Counted from the stretch's first letter, positions 28,258-38,578 are shown. The stretch is DNA of 64,000 nucleotides from Anditalea andensis (GCF_000714815.1 NZ_JMIH01000014.1:434001-498000); one strand, 5' to 3'. The notes: generated by a model not told the origin, from the letters alone. Translations and numbers: made by a program.

Positions 28258-29163
28258 ATGAAACAAATAATCATCGTAGCTGGAGGTACCGGTAATCTAG
28301 GGAAAAGAATAGTACGGGCACTACTGGCAAAGGACACTGAGGTCAGGGTGCTAGCCAGACTAAGTACTGACAGTGAAAAACTGCGGAAGCTAGAAAGTTC
28401 AGGAGCTAAGATTTTTAAAGTAGATATGTCCCACCCAGAGGAGATTGCCAAAGCCTGTAAAGGTGCTTCCTGTGTGGTATCTGCTTTGGCTGGATTGAGG
28501 GATGTCGTCATAGATGCACAGAAGGTCTTGTTAGAGGGAGCTGTAGCGGCAGGAGTGCCGAGATTTATTCCCTCAGACTATTCCTTGGATTTTACTCAGC
28601 TGGATCCTGGCAACAATAGGAACCTGGACCTGCGTAGAGAGTTTCATCAGATTTTGGATAAAGCCCCCATCGCGGCCACATCTATTTTTAACGGTCCCTT
28701 TACTGAACTGCTGACCAATGAAATGCCTATGATCCTTCCTAAATTCAGAAGCGTCCTATTCTGGGGAGATGCAGATCAAAAGATGGACTTCACTACTATG
28801 GATGACGTAGCTGCTTTTACTGCCAAGGTAGCCCTGGATTACTCCACACCACGCTATCTATGGATAGCCGGAGATCAGATCAGTGCCAGAGAGATCAGAG
28901 ATATCCAGTCAGCACTCTCCAAAGAAAAGTTTCGCCTGATACGGGCCGGGGGAATAGGTCTTTTGAATACTTTTATCACAATAGGCCGGACACTATCACC
29001 AGCAGAAAAAGATCTATATCCTGCATGGCAGGGAATGCAATACATGCGGGACATGGCCGAAGGCAAAGCCAAGGTAAGCCTATATGACAATGACCGGTAC
29101 GGTGAAAGAAAGTGGACCAAGGTCAAAAATGTCCTGGAACAAAAAAAGGCGCAAAAACATTAA
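28258..29163 (+). CDS. NmrA-like NAD(P)-binding reductase
   Basis: A 301-residue Rossmann-fold protein of the atypical short-chain dehydrogenase group (NmrA / isoflavone-reductase-like). The nucleotide motif is GGTGNLGKR (residues 9-17), followed by VRVLARL and VVSALAG. The segment VPRFIPSDYSLDF is characteristic of the family. The canonical SDR YxxxK site is not evident, which is usual for NmrA types. Members reduce quinones or aromatic compounds or act as redox sensors, and the substrate here cannot be told. It is a single gene, convergent with the SLC13 transporter. Confidence 0.8.
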   Translation: MKQIIIVAGGTGNLGKRIVRALLAKDTEVRVLARLSTDSEKLRKLESSGAKIFKVDMSHPEEIAKACKGASCVVSALAGLRDVVIDAQKVLLEGAVAAGVPRFIPSDYSLDFTQLDPGNNRNLDLRREFHQILDKAPIAATSIFNGPFTELLTNEMPMILPKFRSVLFWGDADQKMDFTTMDDVAAFTAKVALDYSTPRYLWIAGDQISAREIRDIQSALSKEKFRLIRAGGIGLLNTFITIGRTLSPAEKDLYPAWQGMQYMRDMAEGKAKVSLYDNDRYGERKWTKVKNVLEQKKAQKH

Positions 29164-29312
29164 AAATTAAATTCCCGATAGGTAGACACAGGTACTTTAT
29201 ACTTGAAAAAGGGAAATGTCAGGTATGGAATGGATAGTATTCGGCTTTTAAATTTAAGTTTCCAGCATTCAAAACAATAGCCAAAGCAGCTCCACTTCAG
29301 GCACCTAAATAT

Positions 29313-31124
29313 CTACAAAGGCCAAAATAAAGGAATGATAATAAGAATCACTGCCATGGCTATTATATTCAGCGGAAGCCCGAACTTAATATAATCTACA
29401 GCATTGTAATTTCCTGGTATCTGTACCATAAGGGGTGCGGGATGCCCCACTGACATAAGAAAGGTACTGGAACAGGAAACCATTACAGCTATACAGAAAG
29501 CCCGTGGATTTGACCCCATCAGTTCGGCAGCATTGATGGCTATGGGAGTCATAATGATAGCCACTACAGCATTATGTATCGGCTGGGTTAGGATCATGGT
29601 CAGTAAAGAGATGCCAGCCATTACTATCAGCGCCCCATATCCACCAAGGACATTTACCAGACCATCTCCTATCATGTCAGCTGTTCCTGACTGTACCAGT
29701 GCTATGCCCAATGGATACATCCCTCCTATCAAAACAATAATCTTCCAGTCTATAGCATCATAAGCTTTAGCCGGATTGATGATCCCGGCTAGTACCATCA
29801 GCGTGGCTCCACCTATAGCAGCTACAGAAATTGGGACTAGATCAGCAACAGAGACCACCACCACGGCCAGTAGAATAGCCGTGGCCAGGGGTGCCAGTAT
29901 TTCTTTTTTAGCAGACACCTCCGGAATTCCGGGTTTATAATAAATAAGGATCTCCTTAGTGGGCTCAAAATCTCTGATGGCATTCCTTGGTCCATAAAAC
30001 AAAAGTCCGTCCCCTTCCTTCAGCTTTACATCCTGTGCATAGCTGGCATGCGGTTTCCCGTCCCTATAATAGCCTATAACAGTTAGACTATAGTCTTCCC
30101 TGAAATTAATTTCTTTGGGAGTCTTACCCATCACCGGAGACCGAGGCGGTACCACAGCTTCTGCCAGTTCTGCTGAACTGATAGGGTATTTCTCCTGCGC
30201 ACGGGGTGGCCCCATATAAGTAATACCGGAATAATATTCGCAAAAATCTTTGGCAGCCTGTTCTGTCCCTTTTAAAAGAAGTGTATCCCCTGACTGAAGA
30301 TCAAAATCATCCAGTGCCACAAATTTTGACCCTTCCCTGACTACTTCCAACAAGTCCAGCCCATATTTCCCATATAGATCCAATGCTGCTATAGATAGGT
30401 GCTTGCCTTCTAAGTCAGTGGAGACCCAGGCTTCGAAAAGCTTGTTCTTTAGATCATATTCCTGAATCAGATTGGCAGTCACTGTAGAGTTTCTTGGATT
30501 ATCCAGCTTTTGTCTATGTGGGAGCAAATAACGGCCAATAAAAAAAATATAAAGAAATGAAGCCAGCAGTAAACATATACCCACTATCGAAAATTCAAAA
30601 AAACCGAATCCCGCCCCTTGTGACTCCTTCAATAAACTATGTACAACCAAATTATGGGATGCTCCTATCAGCGTAAGGTTAGATCCTATAAGGGCAATAG
30701 TAGCCATGGGCAAAAGTATCCTCGAAGGGGATACCTTCATCCTAAGACAGAGTCTGAGGATAACAGGTATCAAAAAAGAGGCGGCCGGCATCACAGTAAT
30801 AAAGGCAGATAATATAGCCGGAACAGAACTATTGATCAATAGTAGTCTGTTAAAACTTTTACCTATTAGATTTTCTAATTTTCTTGCCGCTAAAAGTACT
30901 ACCCCTGTTCGCTTCAGTCCTTCAGTGATGACCAACAGGCCCGCTACAGTCATCACGGCGTGGCTACTGAATCCTATAAAACTATCTTCCGGACTAATAG
31001 ACTTGGTAATGACCAATGAAAGCATGACCAATATAGCAATGGCATCTGGCCGAATGACTCCGGTAAAAAATAAAACAAACGCTACACCTAAAATCGCTAA
31101 TACAATGACTACCGCTATTGGCAT
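29313..31124 (-). CDS. SLC13-family permease with two RCK_C domains
   Basis: A 603-residue transporter with about 10-12 membrane helices interrupted by a cytoplasmic insert (about 207-395) that carries two TrkA-C (RCK_C) domains. This is the layout of bacterial SLC13/DASS-like carriers annotated as sodium/anion or sulfate permeases. The family motif ITQPIHNAVVAIIMTPIAINAA is present near the C-terminus. The substrate cannot be deduced; divalent anions such as sulfate or dicarboxylates are typical. The RCK_C domains suggest regulation by a small ligand. The gene is monocistronic and convergent with the NmrA-like gene. Confidence 0.85.
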   Translation of the reverse strand: MPIAVVIVLAILGVAFVLFFTGVIRPDAIAILVMLSLVITKSISPEDSFIGFSSHAVMTVAGLLVITEGLKRTGVVLLAARKLENLIGKSFNRLLLINSSVPAILSAFITVMPAASFLIPVILRLCLRMKVSPSRILLPMATIALIGSNLTLIGASHNLVVHSLLKESQGAGFGFFEFSIVGICLLLASFLYIFFIGRYLLPHRQKLDNPRNSTVTANLIQEYDLKNKLFEAWVSTDLEGKHLSIAALDLYGKYGLDLLEVVREGSKFVALDDFDLQSGDTLLLKGTEQAAKDFCEYYSGITYMGPPRAQEKYPISSAELAEAVVPPRSPVMGKTPKEINFREDYSLTVIGYYRDGKPHASYAQDVKLKEGDGLLFYGPRNAIRDFEPTKEILIYYKPGIPEVSAKKEILAPLATAILLAVVVVSVADLVPISVAAIGGATLMVLAGIINPAKAYDAIDWKIIVLIGGMYPLGIALVQSGTADMIGDGLVNVLGGYGALIVMAGISLLTMILTQPIHNAVVAIIMTPIAINAAELMGSNPRAFCIAVMVSCSSTFLMSVGHPAPLMVQIPGNYNAVDYIKFGLPLNIIAMAVILIIIPLFWPL

Positions 31125-31315
31125 AATGTGGATGGGAAATAAAGGTTATAGCTGCAATACCTAATAGTAATGAAACTAAAAATTACAAAAATTTAACCGT
31201 AAAATGTATAATTTATGGTATAAACTATTGCCATATATTTTAGCTTTTACATAAGTGATCATCATATTTACTCTTGCCCCATAACCATCGTCTGCTGGGA
31301 CCAATAGGTCAGCAC

Positions 31316-32842
31316 CTAAAACGTATGTCCAAATACGAAGAAAAACTGGGCATCTTCGGCAGAGCGGGCATAATCCATCCGTAATATAGTCGCCTGGTTC
31401 CAGGCCAACCTCAGCCCTATTCCCGGATTGACTTTTATATTATCTAAACTCATATCAGAAAAACTGTCATATACTCTACCAGCATCCAAAAACGGCACTG
31501 CTGAAAATGCCATATGCTGGTTTAAAACAGTAGCTTGATAAAACCGGGAGCGCAATTCAACATTGGCAAGAGCAGTAACCATTCCTGCAAATCGTCCTTC
31601 TCTATATCCCCTCAAAGCTCTGGCTCCACCCAAGACTGGAATCCCGCCACCTTCTGAAGCTCCCCATAGATCCAATACCTCTGTAAATGGAATATTGGAA
31701 CCTCTTATATATCCTAATGCAAACCTGCTGGCAAAGACTGTTCTACCTAAAGTGGCTGGCAGCACCCGCTGGTAAAACATGCCCTGTATCAAATGTTTGG
31801 TAAATGTAAATTCAGACCCCGTCCAAGGGGCTGAAATTTCCTGGGCATATTCAATAAACATACCCCGAGAAGGATCAGGCTCCAAATCTCGTGTATCCCA
31901 CATCAAACCCGTCTGTAGTAAACCTATACGGCCTCCCTCATATCCTCCAATGTTATATCTGCCCCATGAGGAATTGGAATCTCCCTGCTGGCCTGCTAAA
32001 AAATCCTGGGTCAATCTAGTCTGACCTTGGACTGCCCCGGTTTCTTCTCCTGTATTGATATCCAATGCTTCTACAGTGGTTTTATTATCATATTGATCTA
32101 TTCCCACTACTAGAATTTCAGCTCCCAGCATCAGCCTCATTCTGCCCTCAAAAAAGGTCCTTTCCAAAGCTAAACCTACTAGAAACTGGCTATAATCAAC
32201 TTCATTAAAATGAACATCTGTATAAATTTCTGTGGGGTCTTCATTGAACTCGGCACCTCTACCGGATCTGGTCAAAGCCAAGTTGTCATAATACCCGGGA
32301 AACCTTGCATTTTCTACTATATTTCCAGTTCTTTTATCTTGGTACCGTAGGTTATTGAGTGTTTGTGATCCTATCCCAAAATATTGCCAATTTGGATCAT
32401 TAGCATAGATAAAATCACCTCTCAATCTCCACTTGGAATTAAATATAAAAGGTACGTCTACATTTAACTCCGCATCTACCCTCCCGTTCTGTGCCACTCT
32501 CAGTCCCACGGCATATCGAATTCTATATGGTGTAAAATAATAAAACGGGTCAGTTCTATCCATATTATTAAACAAAAAGGCATTGGCCCCTACCGTAAGA
32601 CCTCGAATAGGGTCTACCGTTAACTCTGGTAGACCAGTAGCATACCAGCCCTCTCTTTTATTTAAAATATCCTCCGGGAGCAATCGCTTTTCTCTAGACA
32701 TGGCAAACGGCAAATCCAATGTATCACCATTAAGTATGACTGACCTGTCCAGATTTTCAGTACCCAGAAACACAGGATTCTGTGCATTTACATTAAAAAT
32801 TATGATAGTTAAAAGAAAATATATAGATAAAACTTTATTCAT
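31316..32842 (-). CDS. Omp85-like surface antigen barrel without POTRA
   Basis: A 508-residue protein with a signal peptide (cleavage after VNAQ, about residue 21) and a predicted C-terminal 16-strand barrel of the bacterial surface antigen (Omp85/BamA) family. The conserved loop motif is visible as ALRGYREGRF (about residues 407-416), the counterpart of the VRGF/Y loop of BamA, and the protein ends in FGHTF. There is no room for POTRA repeats, so this is not BamA or TamA itself. Such short barrels occur in Bacteroidota and may transport substrates or lipids. It is monocistronic. Confidence 0.8.
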   Translation of the reverse strand: MNKVLSIYFLLTIIIFNVNAQNPVFLGTENLDRSVILNGDTLDLPFAMSREKRLLPEDILNKREGWYATGLPELTVDPIRGLTVGANAFLFNNMDRTDPFYYFTPYRIRYAVGLRVAQNGRVDAELNVDVPFIFNSKWRLRGDFIYANDPNWQYFGIGSQTLNNLRYQDKRTGNIVENARFPGYYDNLALTRSGRGAEFNEDPTEIYTDVHFNEVDYSQFLVGLALERTFFEGRMRLMLGAEILVVGIDQYDNKTTVEALDINTGEETGAVQGQTRLTQDFLAGQQGDSNSSWGRYNIGGYEGGRIGLLQTGLMWDTRDLEPDPSRGMFIEYAQEISAPWTGSEFTFTKHLIQGMFYQRVLPATLGRTVFASRFALGYIRGSNIPFTEVLDLWGASEGGGIPVLGGARALRGYREGRFAGMVTALANVELRSRFYQATVLNQHMAFSAVPFLDAGRVYDSFSDMSLDNIKVNPGIGLRLAWNQATILRMDYARSAEDAQFFFVFGHTF

Positions 32843-33156
32843 ATCAATTAAATAGTATAAATTAATGGAAAGTATTGATGTTTAAATGGTAAAGATAATC
32901 AATCATGATACATAGGCCAAAAAAGAAAATGCAAAAACCTGGATTTTTTATATAAGCCCGTGAAAATCATTGAATTACCTACAGGCTATTTAGTGATGCT
33001 CATTTTGCTTATATATGGATAAATTAAGCACCTAAATAATAGCCAATTGAAACAATATAAATGTAACCTCAAACAATCTAAATCTAGATATAGATTGTTT
33101 GACTTATTATAAATAGGTTACTTCTATTTCTTATTAATATTTTGTACTATAAAATA
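32843..33156. other. Intergenic region before the DinB-like gene
   Basis: About 314 AT-rich bases. The left part shows nothing I can name. The right part holds a long perfect inverted repeat (33063-33121, separate entry). I see no TAnnTTTG promoter for either flanking gene. Confidence 0.5.
33063..33121 (+). repeat. Long inverted repeat before the DinB-like gene
   Basis: TCAAACAATCTA (33069-33080) and TAGATTGTTTGA (33091-33102) are perfect 12-base inverted repeats around a 10-base loop that itself contains TCTAGA. Outside them GTAACC (33063-33068) and GGTTAC (33116-33121) are also inverted. It lies 36 bases upstream of the ATG. No T run follows, so it is not a normal terminator. It may be an operator or an mRNA leader hairpin. 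Confidence 0.7.
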
Positions 33157-33603
33157 ATGCTGGCAGCAATACTAAAAATAATTGAGCGAGATATAGATAA
33201 GCTTTCATTTGAAATCGAGCAATTTCATAAAGAGGAAAATCTATGGGTCACCAAAGGTGGTATAACCAATTCATCCGGAAACTTATGCATGCACCTGATA
33301 GGTAATCTAAAAACCTACATAGGTAAAAACATTGGTCAGTTTCCATATCAGAGAGACCGGGAATTTGAATTCACATGCAGGAATATCCCCAAAAGCAAGT
33401 TGCTTGAGGAAATTCAAGAAACAAAACAGATCATAATCATCTCTCTTAGCAATATGGACCCTGATATTTTAGACCAGCCTTACATAGAAGATGTACTTGG
33501 TTTTGAAATGACAAATACCTATTTTCTGATACATCTAACAACCCACTTATCATATCATTTGGGACAAATCAATTACTTAAGGAGAATGTTAGAGATTAAT
33601 TAA
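33157..33603 (+). CDS. DinB-like (DUF1572) putative metal-binding protein
   Basis: A 148-residue four-helix-bundle protein of the DinB/YfiT superfamily. The likely metal ligands are H46 in CMHLIGNL and the C-terminal H126, H130 and H134 in HLTTHLSYHLGQINYL, which match the family's His triad and the typical HxGQI segment. Members are often thiol S-transferases or stress proteins of unknown substrate. The frame is open 15 bases further to a TTG, but the ATG at 33157 gives a start (MLAAILKIIERD) that fits the first helix. It stands alone after a strong inverted repeat, which hints at special regulation. Confidence 0.8.
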   Translation: MLAAILKIIERDIDKLSFEIEQFHKEENLWVTKGGITNSSGNLCMHLIGNLKTYIGKNIGQFPYQRDREFEFTCRNIPKSKLLEEIQETKQIIIISLSNMDPDILDQPYIEDVLGFEMTNTYFLIHLTTHLSYHLGQINYLRRMLEIN

Positions 33604-33630
33604 AAAAATCAGGACAGTTTCTTTAAAACC

Positions 33631-33661
33631 ATACTGCCAGCTCATTAATAGCTGACAGTAT
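33631..33661 (-). terminator. Imperfect hairpin between convergent genes
   Basis: ATACTG/CAGTAT and CAGCT/AGCTG pair as an 11-bp stem with one mismatch and a 7-base loop. On the minus strand it is followed by GGTTTTAAAG, a weak T run. It may terminate the small barrel gene ending at 33702. Confidence 0.35.
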
Positions 33662-33701
33662 CATTAAAGTAGTCAAAATATAAAGGTATATCTAGATAGG
33701 A

Positions 33702-34268
33702 TCAATTCCTGTGGTTAAACAAATAGAACAAACCTAACTGAAACCCATTATTTTTATAGGTATTGTTTTCACTGATAGTGGTAAGACCGATATTATATCT
33801 TGCATCCACACCAAATCCAGATGGGGGGTGCACATAACTGCCCCCTACTGATACTCCTAAGTCAATATTTTTAAAATCTTCTTTGACATTAATTTCATTT
33901 CCTGCTATGCTGTTGTTAGCATTCAACAAAAAACCGACTTGAGGTCCCGCCTGTAATCTAAATCCATTGTCAAACATATATTGAACTAATAGAGGCACAT
34001 TAAGATAATCCAGATTAAACCTATTATCTCCATCTGCATATCTGGTTCCTTGAGAAGAATACATTAACTCAGGTTGAAAAGCCCAGTGTTCTGCCATGTG
34101 TATATGGCCCAGTACTCCAATATGGACTCCTGCCTTAGAACTAAAATCATTCTGGCCGCTAAGATTATAAACATTCAATCCACCCTTTACTCCTATGTTT
34201 ACACTCTGGGCATGAATTGCTCCTGAAAAGGTTACTGTCATTAAAAATACGATAAAATAATTTCTCAT
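33702..34268 (-). CDS. Small outer-membrane beta-barrel protein
   Basis: A 188-residue protein with a signal peptide (cleavage after IHAQ, residue 21) and eight or so predicted strands. It has the usual start of this family, VNIGVKGGLNVYNLSG, and the middle motif PELMYSSQGTRY seen in Bacteroidota porin-like/PorT-like barrels. The C-terminal phenylalanine signature is weak (LFYLFNHRN). The function is unknown and could be structural or adhesive. It is monocistronic and convergent with the DinB-like gene. Confidence 0.78.
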   Translation of the reverse strand: MRNYFIVFLMTVTFSGAIHAQSVNIGVKGGLNVYNLSGQNDFSSKAGVHIGVLGHIHMAEHWAFQPELMYSSQGTRYADGDNRFNLDYLNVPLLVQYMFDNGFRLQAGPQVGFLLNANNSIAGNEINVKEDFKNIDLGVSVGGSYVHPPSGFGVDARYNIGLTTISENNTYKNNGFQLGLFYLFNHRN

Positions 34269-34942
34269 AATCTATAGAATTGTTTGGTTTAAATTTAAGT
34301 TGGATGGTCACATTACATCATATTCAATTAATACTGCCGTATAAATGCCTATAATAAAGTATACAAATCTTCCTTTAGCATTTTTGATGCCTTAATTCAT
34401 GATCCTGAGTATTTTTAAAGGCAATAAGGAGTAAACTATTCTCATCCAATAATTTATAGTAATAATATCATTTATAAAAATGAAGCATTTACCCTTTATT
34501 AGGTTTAAAACGTAAAAACTATTATCCTCCCAGCTATTAGAATATATGAGTAATTCCAAGATTTACATACGGATGAAAAATTAGTACGCTATAATATTCT
34601 TATAAACCATGTAAAAACTTCCAATTACTATAAAAACCTAATTCTTCCACCACACCTCTGTTTACGTTTACCACAAAAATGAATGCGTTAGAATTTGACA
34701 AAATTCATTAATCAAGTACTTAAATACAAATTAGAGTAGTCCAAATTTTACCTTAAAATAATCTTATTTTTAACCTTATATTTTTCCTGTTAAGTAGGAT
34801 TTCTCCCAGAAATTATAAATACTTTTGTCTCAAGAGGCACAGGTTCTAAGAGTGACCAAAAGATATATAAGAAGATCATAATCAGAGTATATTATATATT
34901 TAGTCATAGTTTGGGTGCCTATTATTTTGAAAACACCAGATA
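34269..34942. other. Long AT-rich intergenic region before the hybrid kinase
   Basis: This 674-base region is the longest gene-free stretch of the window. The only promoter-like element I find is TACTTTTG (34820-34827) on the plus strand, a good -7 box without a clear -33 TTTG. It would start the kinase mRNA about 110 bases before the ATG. No hairpin, repeat or ORF stands out in the rest. A non-coding RNA cannot be ruled out by eye. Confidence 0.4.
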
Positions 34943-37900
34943 ATGGCCGAACGCATACACCCAATTCCAAATAATGAAAAGGAAAGATTAGAAGCTTTGC
35001 TCAGCTATAATGTACTAGATACTTTTTCTGAAGAAGAGTTTGACAACATCACAAAACTTGCTTCATTTATTTGCAAAGTACCTATAGCTTTAATTTCATT
35101 TATAGATGAAAAAAGACAGTGGCATAAATCTACATTTGGATTGGAAGGGACCGAAGCTCCCAGGGAGACCAGTTTCTGTCAATACACCATCATGGGTGAT
35201 TCCGTATATGAAGTGCAAAATACATCCGAACACGAGATCTTCAAGAATTTTGCAGCGGTAAAATCCAGCCCTGAAATACGTTTTTATGCAGGCACTCCAT
35301 TAACTACCCCCGAAGGAGAGAATATAGGAGTATTATGTGTACTGGATACGGAACCCAAAACATTAAATGAAGAGCAAAAGCTAGCTCTGACCACCCTGGC
35401 CAAACATGTGATGAATCTTCTGGAACAAAGAAGGCAAAGTACTGGCCTGAAGGATGAATTTAAAAAATTGGCTGAAAAAGCCCTGCTAGGAATACAACAA
35501 GAACTGGAAAGTTATAAGTTCGCCTTAGATGAAACATCGAGTGTGGCCATCACCAATGACCAAGGAATCATCATTTATGTAAACGACAAATTTTGCGAAA
35601 TCTCTAAATATTCACGCGAAGAACTACTGGGCAAAACCCATAAAGTAATCGATTCTGGCTTTCATAATGAAGACTATTTTAAGCACTTATGGGCTACAAT
35701 AAAGGCAGGTTCTGTATGGAAAGGTGAAATCAAAAACCAAGCAAAAAACGGTTCATATTATTGGGAAGAAAGTATCATTGTACCATACCTCAATGAAAAA
35801 GGGAAAGCACATAAATACATCTCCTTTAAACGTGACATAACCAGTCAAAAACTTGAGGAAAATAAAATAGATCAATTCTTTAACTTATCCTCCGATTTCT
35901 TATGTATAGCTAACCCTGATGGTTTTTTTGAGAAAGTTTCACCCACCTTTTCCAAAGCACTTGGATACAGCCTGCAAGAGCTTTTATCCCAACCTATCAT
36001 AAATTTTGTTCACAAGGAGGATATTCCAGCTACGATAAAAGAATTTGAAAAACTAAAACAAAACGTTTATAGTATAAGCTTTCAAAACCGGTATATATGT
36101 AAAGATGGAAAACACCTACTATTAAGTTGGAATGCTTCCCCAAATTCAGATACCGGAATGGTATATGCCACAGCAAGGGATGTGACCCAAAGCAGAAAAA
36201 TAGATGAAGATAATAAGCGGCTTTCTCTTGTAGCAAAAAACACCAGTAACATCATCATTATCACTGATAAATACAGTAGAATCCAATGGGTAAACGAACC
36301 ATTTGAACGACTTACCCAATACAAATTAAATGAGATAAGTGGCCTTAAGCTTTTCAAATTTTTAACAGATGAAGAAGCTGATAAAAACACTAAAGCACAG
36401 ATAAAAAATGCGATTGAAAATCAAATCCCTTTTTCGGGCGCGATTTTAAACAAAAATAAATCTGGAGAAAAATATTGGATACAGATCAAAATCACCCCAG
36501 TATTTGATGACGACCATGAGCTTATAAATTTTATAGCCATTGAGTCTGATATCACTGAAAAGATTCAACGCTCCCAAAAAATTATTAATTTACTAAAGAC
36601 CCAAAAATCCATCTTTGATGGGGCTAGCTATGGCATCATATTTACCGATATAGAGGGGAATATTAAAATGATCAATAAGGCATGTCTGTCACTTCTGGAA
36701 TATAAAGAAGAGGAAATCTTAAATAAGGCCAAGCCCCTATTATTCCATGACAAATCGGAGTTGGTAGCCCATAACAGAAAGATCGCCACAGTGTATGGTA
36801 CGGCTATACCACTCTCCGAAACATTAACCTATAAACCTCGGCTGGAAAAAAAGGCCGATGCCAACGAATGGACTTATATTTCTAAATATGGAAAAAGAAT
36901 TCCTGTATGGCTGAGCGTTACCTGCATTGGGGACAAAGAGGGAAATGTACTTGGATATCTATGTGTGGCAGAAGATTACACCCTAAAAAAGAAAGTAGAA
37001 TCAGATCTGATAAATGCCAAAAAACTGGCGGAGCAGGCAGTTAAAATGAAAGATAACTTCCTGGCCAATATGAGTCATGAAATCCGTACTCCTATGAATG
37101 CCATCATAGGTTTTACAGATTTGCTATCTATGTCACCCTTAGATGAGGATCAAAAAGATTATGTTGGAAATGTCAAAATGGCCGGTGAAAATCTATTGCT
37201 ATTAATTAATGATATTTTGGATCTTTCGAAAATTGAGTCGGGCAAACTCGTCATAGATGCACATCCATTTAACGTAAAAACTACGCTAAAACATGTATAT
37301 GATCTATTGCATGTGAAATCCAAAGAAAAAGGCTTGAATTTCAACCTTTTTTTAGATGCGGATATGCCTGATATGATAGTGGGAGATAAAGGGCGTCTAA
37401 ACCAGATCGTCATGAACTTGGCCGGAAATGCTATCAAATTTACCAATCAAGGTGAGGTTAACATTCTTGTCAAAAAAATCAAGGAAACAGAGCAGACCGT
37501 TACCATCAAATTTTCCATAAAGGATACAGGTATAGGTATATCAAATGAAAAACTAACCTGTATTTTCGAGAGATTTTCCCAGGGAGAGGAAAGTACTACC
37601 AGAAATTTTGGGGGCACAGGATTAGGATTGAATATCTCCAAACAGCTGATTGAACTCCAACAAGGTGAACTTAAAGTAAAAAGCTTAATTAATGTTGGTT
37701 CTGATTTTTATTTCTCCCTGGAATTTAAAAAAGTAATTCAGGAACAGCTAAAGGAAAACCGTCAAGTATTACCGATAAATAATCCATACGGAAAATTATC
37801 AATATTGCTGTGTGAAGATAACATAATTAATCAACGCTTGGCTTTTAAAGTGCTTGAGAACTTTGGTTTTGAAATAGACATAGCTGACAACGGGGAAGAG

Positions 37901-38578
37901 GGTTTAGAAAAATTGCAGCGTAACAGGTATGATCTAGTGCTGATGGATCTTCAGATGCCGATTAAAGATGGATACCAGACAACTATTGCCATCAGAGAAG
38001 AATTAAAATTAGATATCCCCATCATAGCGATGACGGCACATTCTCTGATTGGAGAAAGGCAAAAGTGTTTTGAAATGGGTATGGACGCCTACGTTCCAAA
38101 ACCATTTAGACAAGATGAGTTGCTTAAAAATATCCTTGCCGCTATTAAATCGAGGTCATCTGTAAAAGATAAGCTGCAGACAAAAGACGCTATTTATCAG
38201 CTCAAAATCGATTTAACTTATCTCAAAGAGCTCTCTGCAGGAAACTTAGATTTTGAAAAGGAAATGATAGAACTTTTCATACCGCAAGTGGCTTCGGATA
38301 TGACAAGTTTGAATGAGGCTTTTGAAAAGGAAGATTATGTCATGATAAGAGACATCTCACACGGACTTAAATCTACACTTTCTTTATTCTCTTTAAATGA
38401 ACTAGTGGAAACTTGTTCTTTGATAGAAAAAGAGGCTCAGGCCATTCATCTTGATAATTCCTTTCATTTTACAGCAGATACTATGCTGGCCTTTGACAAG
38501 ATGATGTCCGAAATCCCATTAATATCTAATCAGTTAGAAGAATTAAAACGCATACATTATAGCTCTATCTCATCATAA
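34943..38578 (+). CDS. GAF-PAS hybrid sensor histidine kinase with REC and HPt
   Basis: A 1211-residue phosphorelay protein with no membrane helix, so it is cytoplasmic. Order of domains: GAF (about 20-160); four PAS-type domains (about 190-305, 312-425, 430-545 and 550-685; GKTHKVIDSGFHNEDYF marks the first); HisKA with FLANMSHEIRTPMNAIIGF and H712; HATPase with DTGIGI and GGTGLGLNISKQL; a receiver domain with phosphoacceptor D1002 (LVLMDLQMP); and an HPt domain with H1140 (ISHGLKST). It can run an internal His-Asp-His relay and pass phosphate to the next gene's receiver. It is followed by the receiver gene (77 bases), then the HEAT and glycosyltransferase genes, suggesting control of polysaccharide synthesis (inference). 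Confidence 0.9.
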   Translation: MAERIHPIPNNEKERLEALLSYNVLDTFSEEEFDNITKLASFICKVPIALISFIDEKRQWHKSTFGLEGTEAPRETSFCQYTIMGDSVYEVQNTSEHEIFKNFAAVKSSPEIRFYAGTPLTTPEGENIGVLCVLDTEPKTLNEEQKLALTTLAKHVMNLLEQRRQSTGLKDEFKKLAEKALLGIQQELESYKFALDETSSVAITNDQGIIIYVNDKFCEISKYSREELLGKTHKVIDSGFHNEDYFKHLWATIKAGSVWKGEIKNQAKNGSYYWEESIIVPYLNEKGKAHKYISFKRDITSQKLEENKIDQFFNLSSDFLCIANPDGFFEKVSPTFSKALGYSLQELLSQPIINFVHKEDIPATIKEFEKLKQNVYSISFQNRYICKDGKHLLLSWNASPNSDTGMVYATARDVTQSRKIDEDNKRLSLVAKNTSNIIIITDKYSRIQWVNEPFERLTQYKLNEISGLKLFKFLTDEEADKNTKAQIKNAIENQIPFSGAILNKNKSGEKYWIQIKITPVFDDDHELINFIAIESDITEKIQRSQKIINLLKTQKSIFDGASYGIIFTDIEGNIKMINKACLSLLEYKEEEILNKAKPLLFHDKSELVAHNRKIATVYGTAIPLSETLTYKPRLEKKADANEWTYISKYGKRIPVWLSVTCIGDKEGNVLGYLCVAEDYTLKKKVESDLINAKKLAEQAVKMKDNFLANMSHEIRTPMNAIIGFTDLLSMSPLDEDQKDYVGNVKMAGENLLLLINDILDLSKIESGKLVIDAHPFNVKTTLKHVYDLLHVKSKEKGLNFNLFLDADMPDMIVGDKGRLNQIVMNLAGNAIKFTNQGEVNILVKKIKETEQTVTIKFSIKDTGIGISNEKLTCIFERFSQGEESTTRNFGGTGLGLNISKQLIELQQGELKVKSLINVGSDFYFSLEFKKVIQEQLKENRQVLPINNPYGKLSILLCEDNIINQRLAFKVLENFGFEIDIADNGEEGLEKLQRNRYDLVLMDLQMPIKDGYQTTIAIREELKLDIPIIAMTAHSLIGERQKCFEMGMDAYVPKPFRQDELLKNILAAIKSRSSVKDKLQTKDAIYQLKIDLTYLKELSAGNLDFEKEMIELFIPQVASDMTSLNEAFEKEDYVMIRDISHGLKSTLSLFSLNELVETCSLIEKEAQAIHLDNSFHFTADTMLAFDKMMSEIPLISNQLEELKRIHYSSISS

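Noticed and set aside
30706-31164. Plus-strand frame of 152 codons opposite the SLC13 gene
   Set aside because: Antisense of membrane helices; composition is typical of a shadow and the SLC13 frame is well supported.
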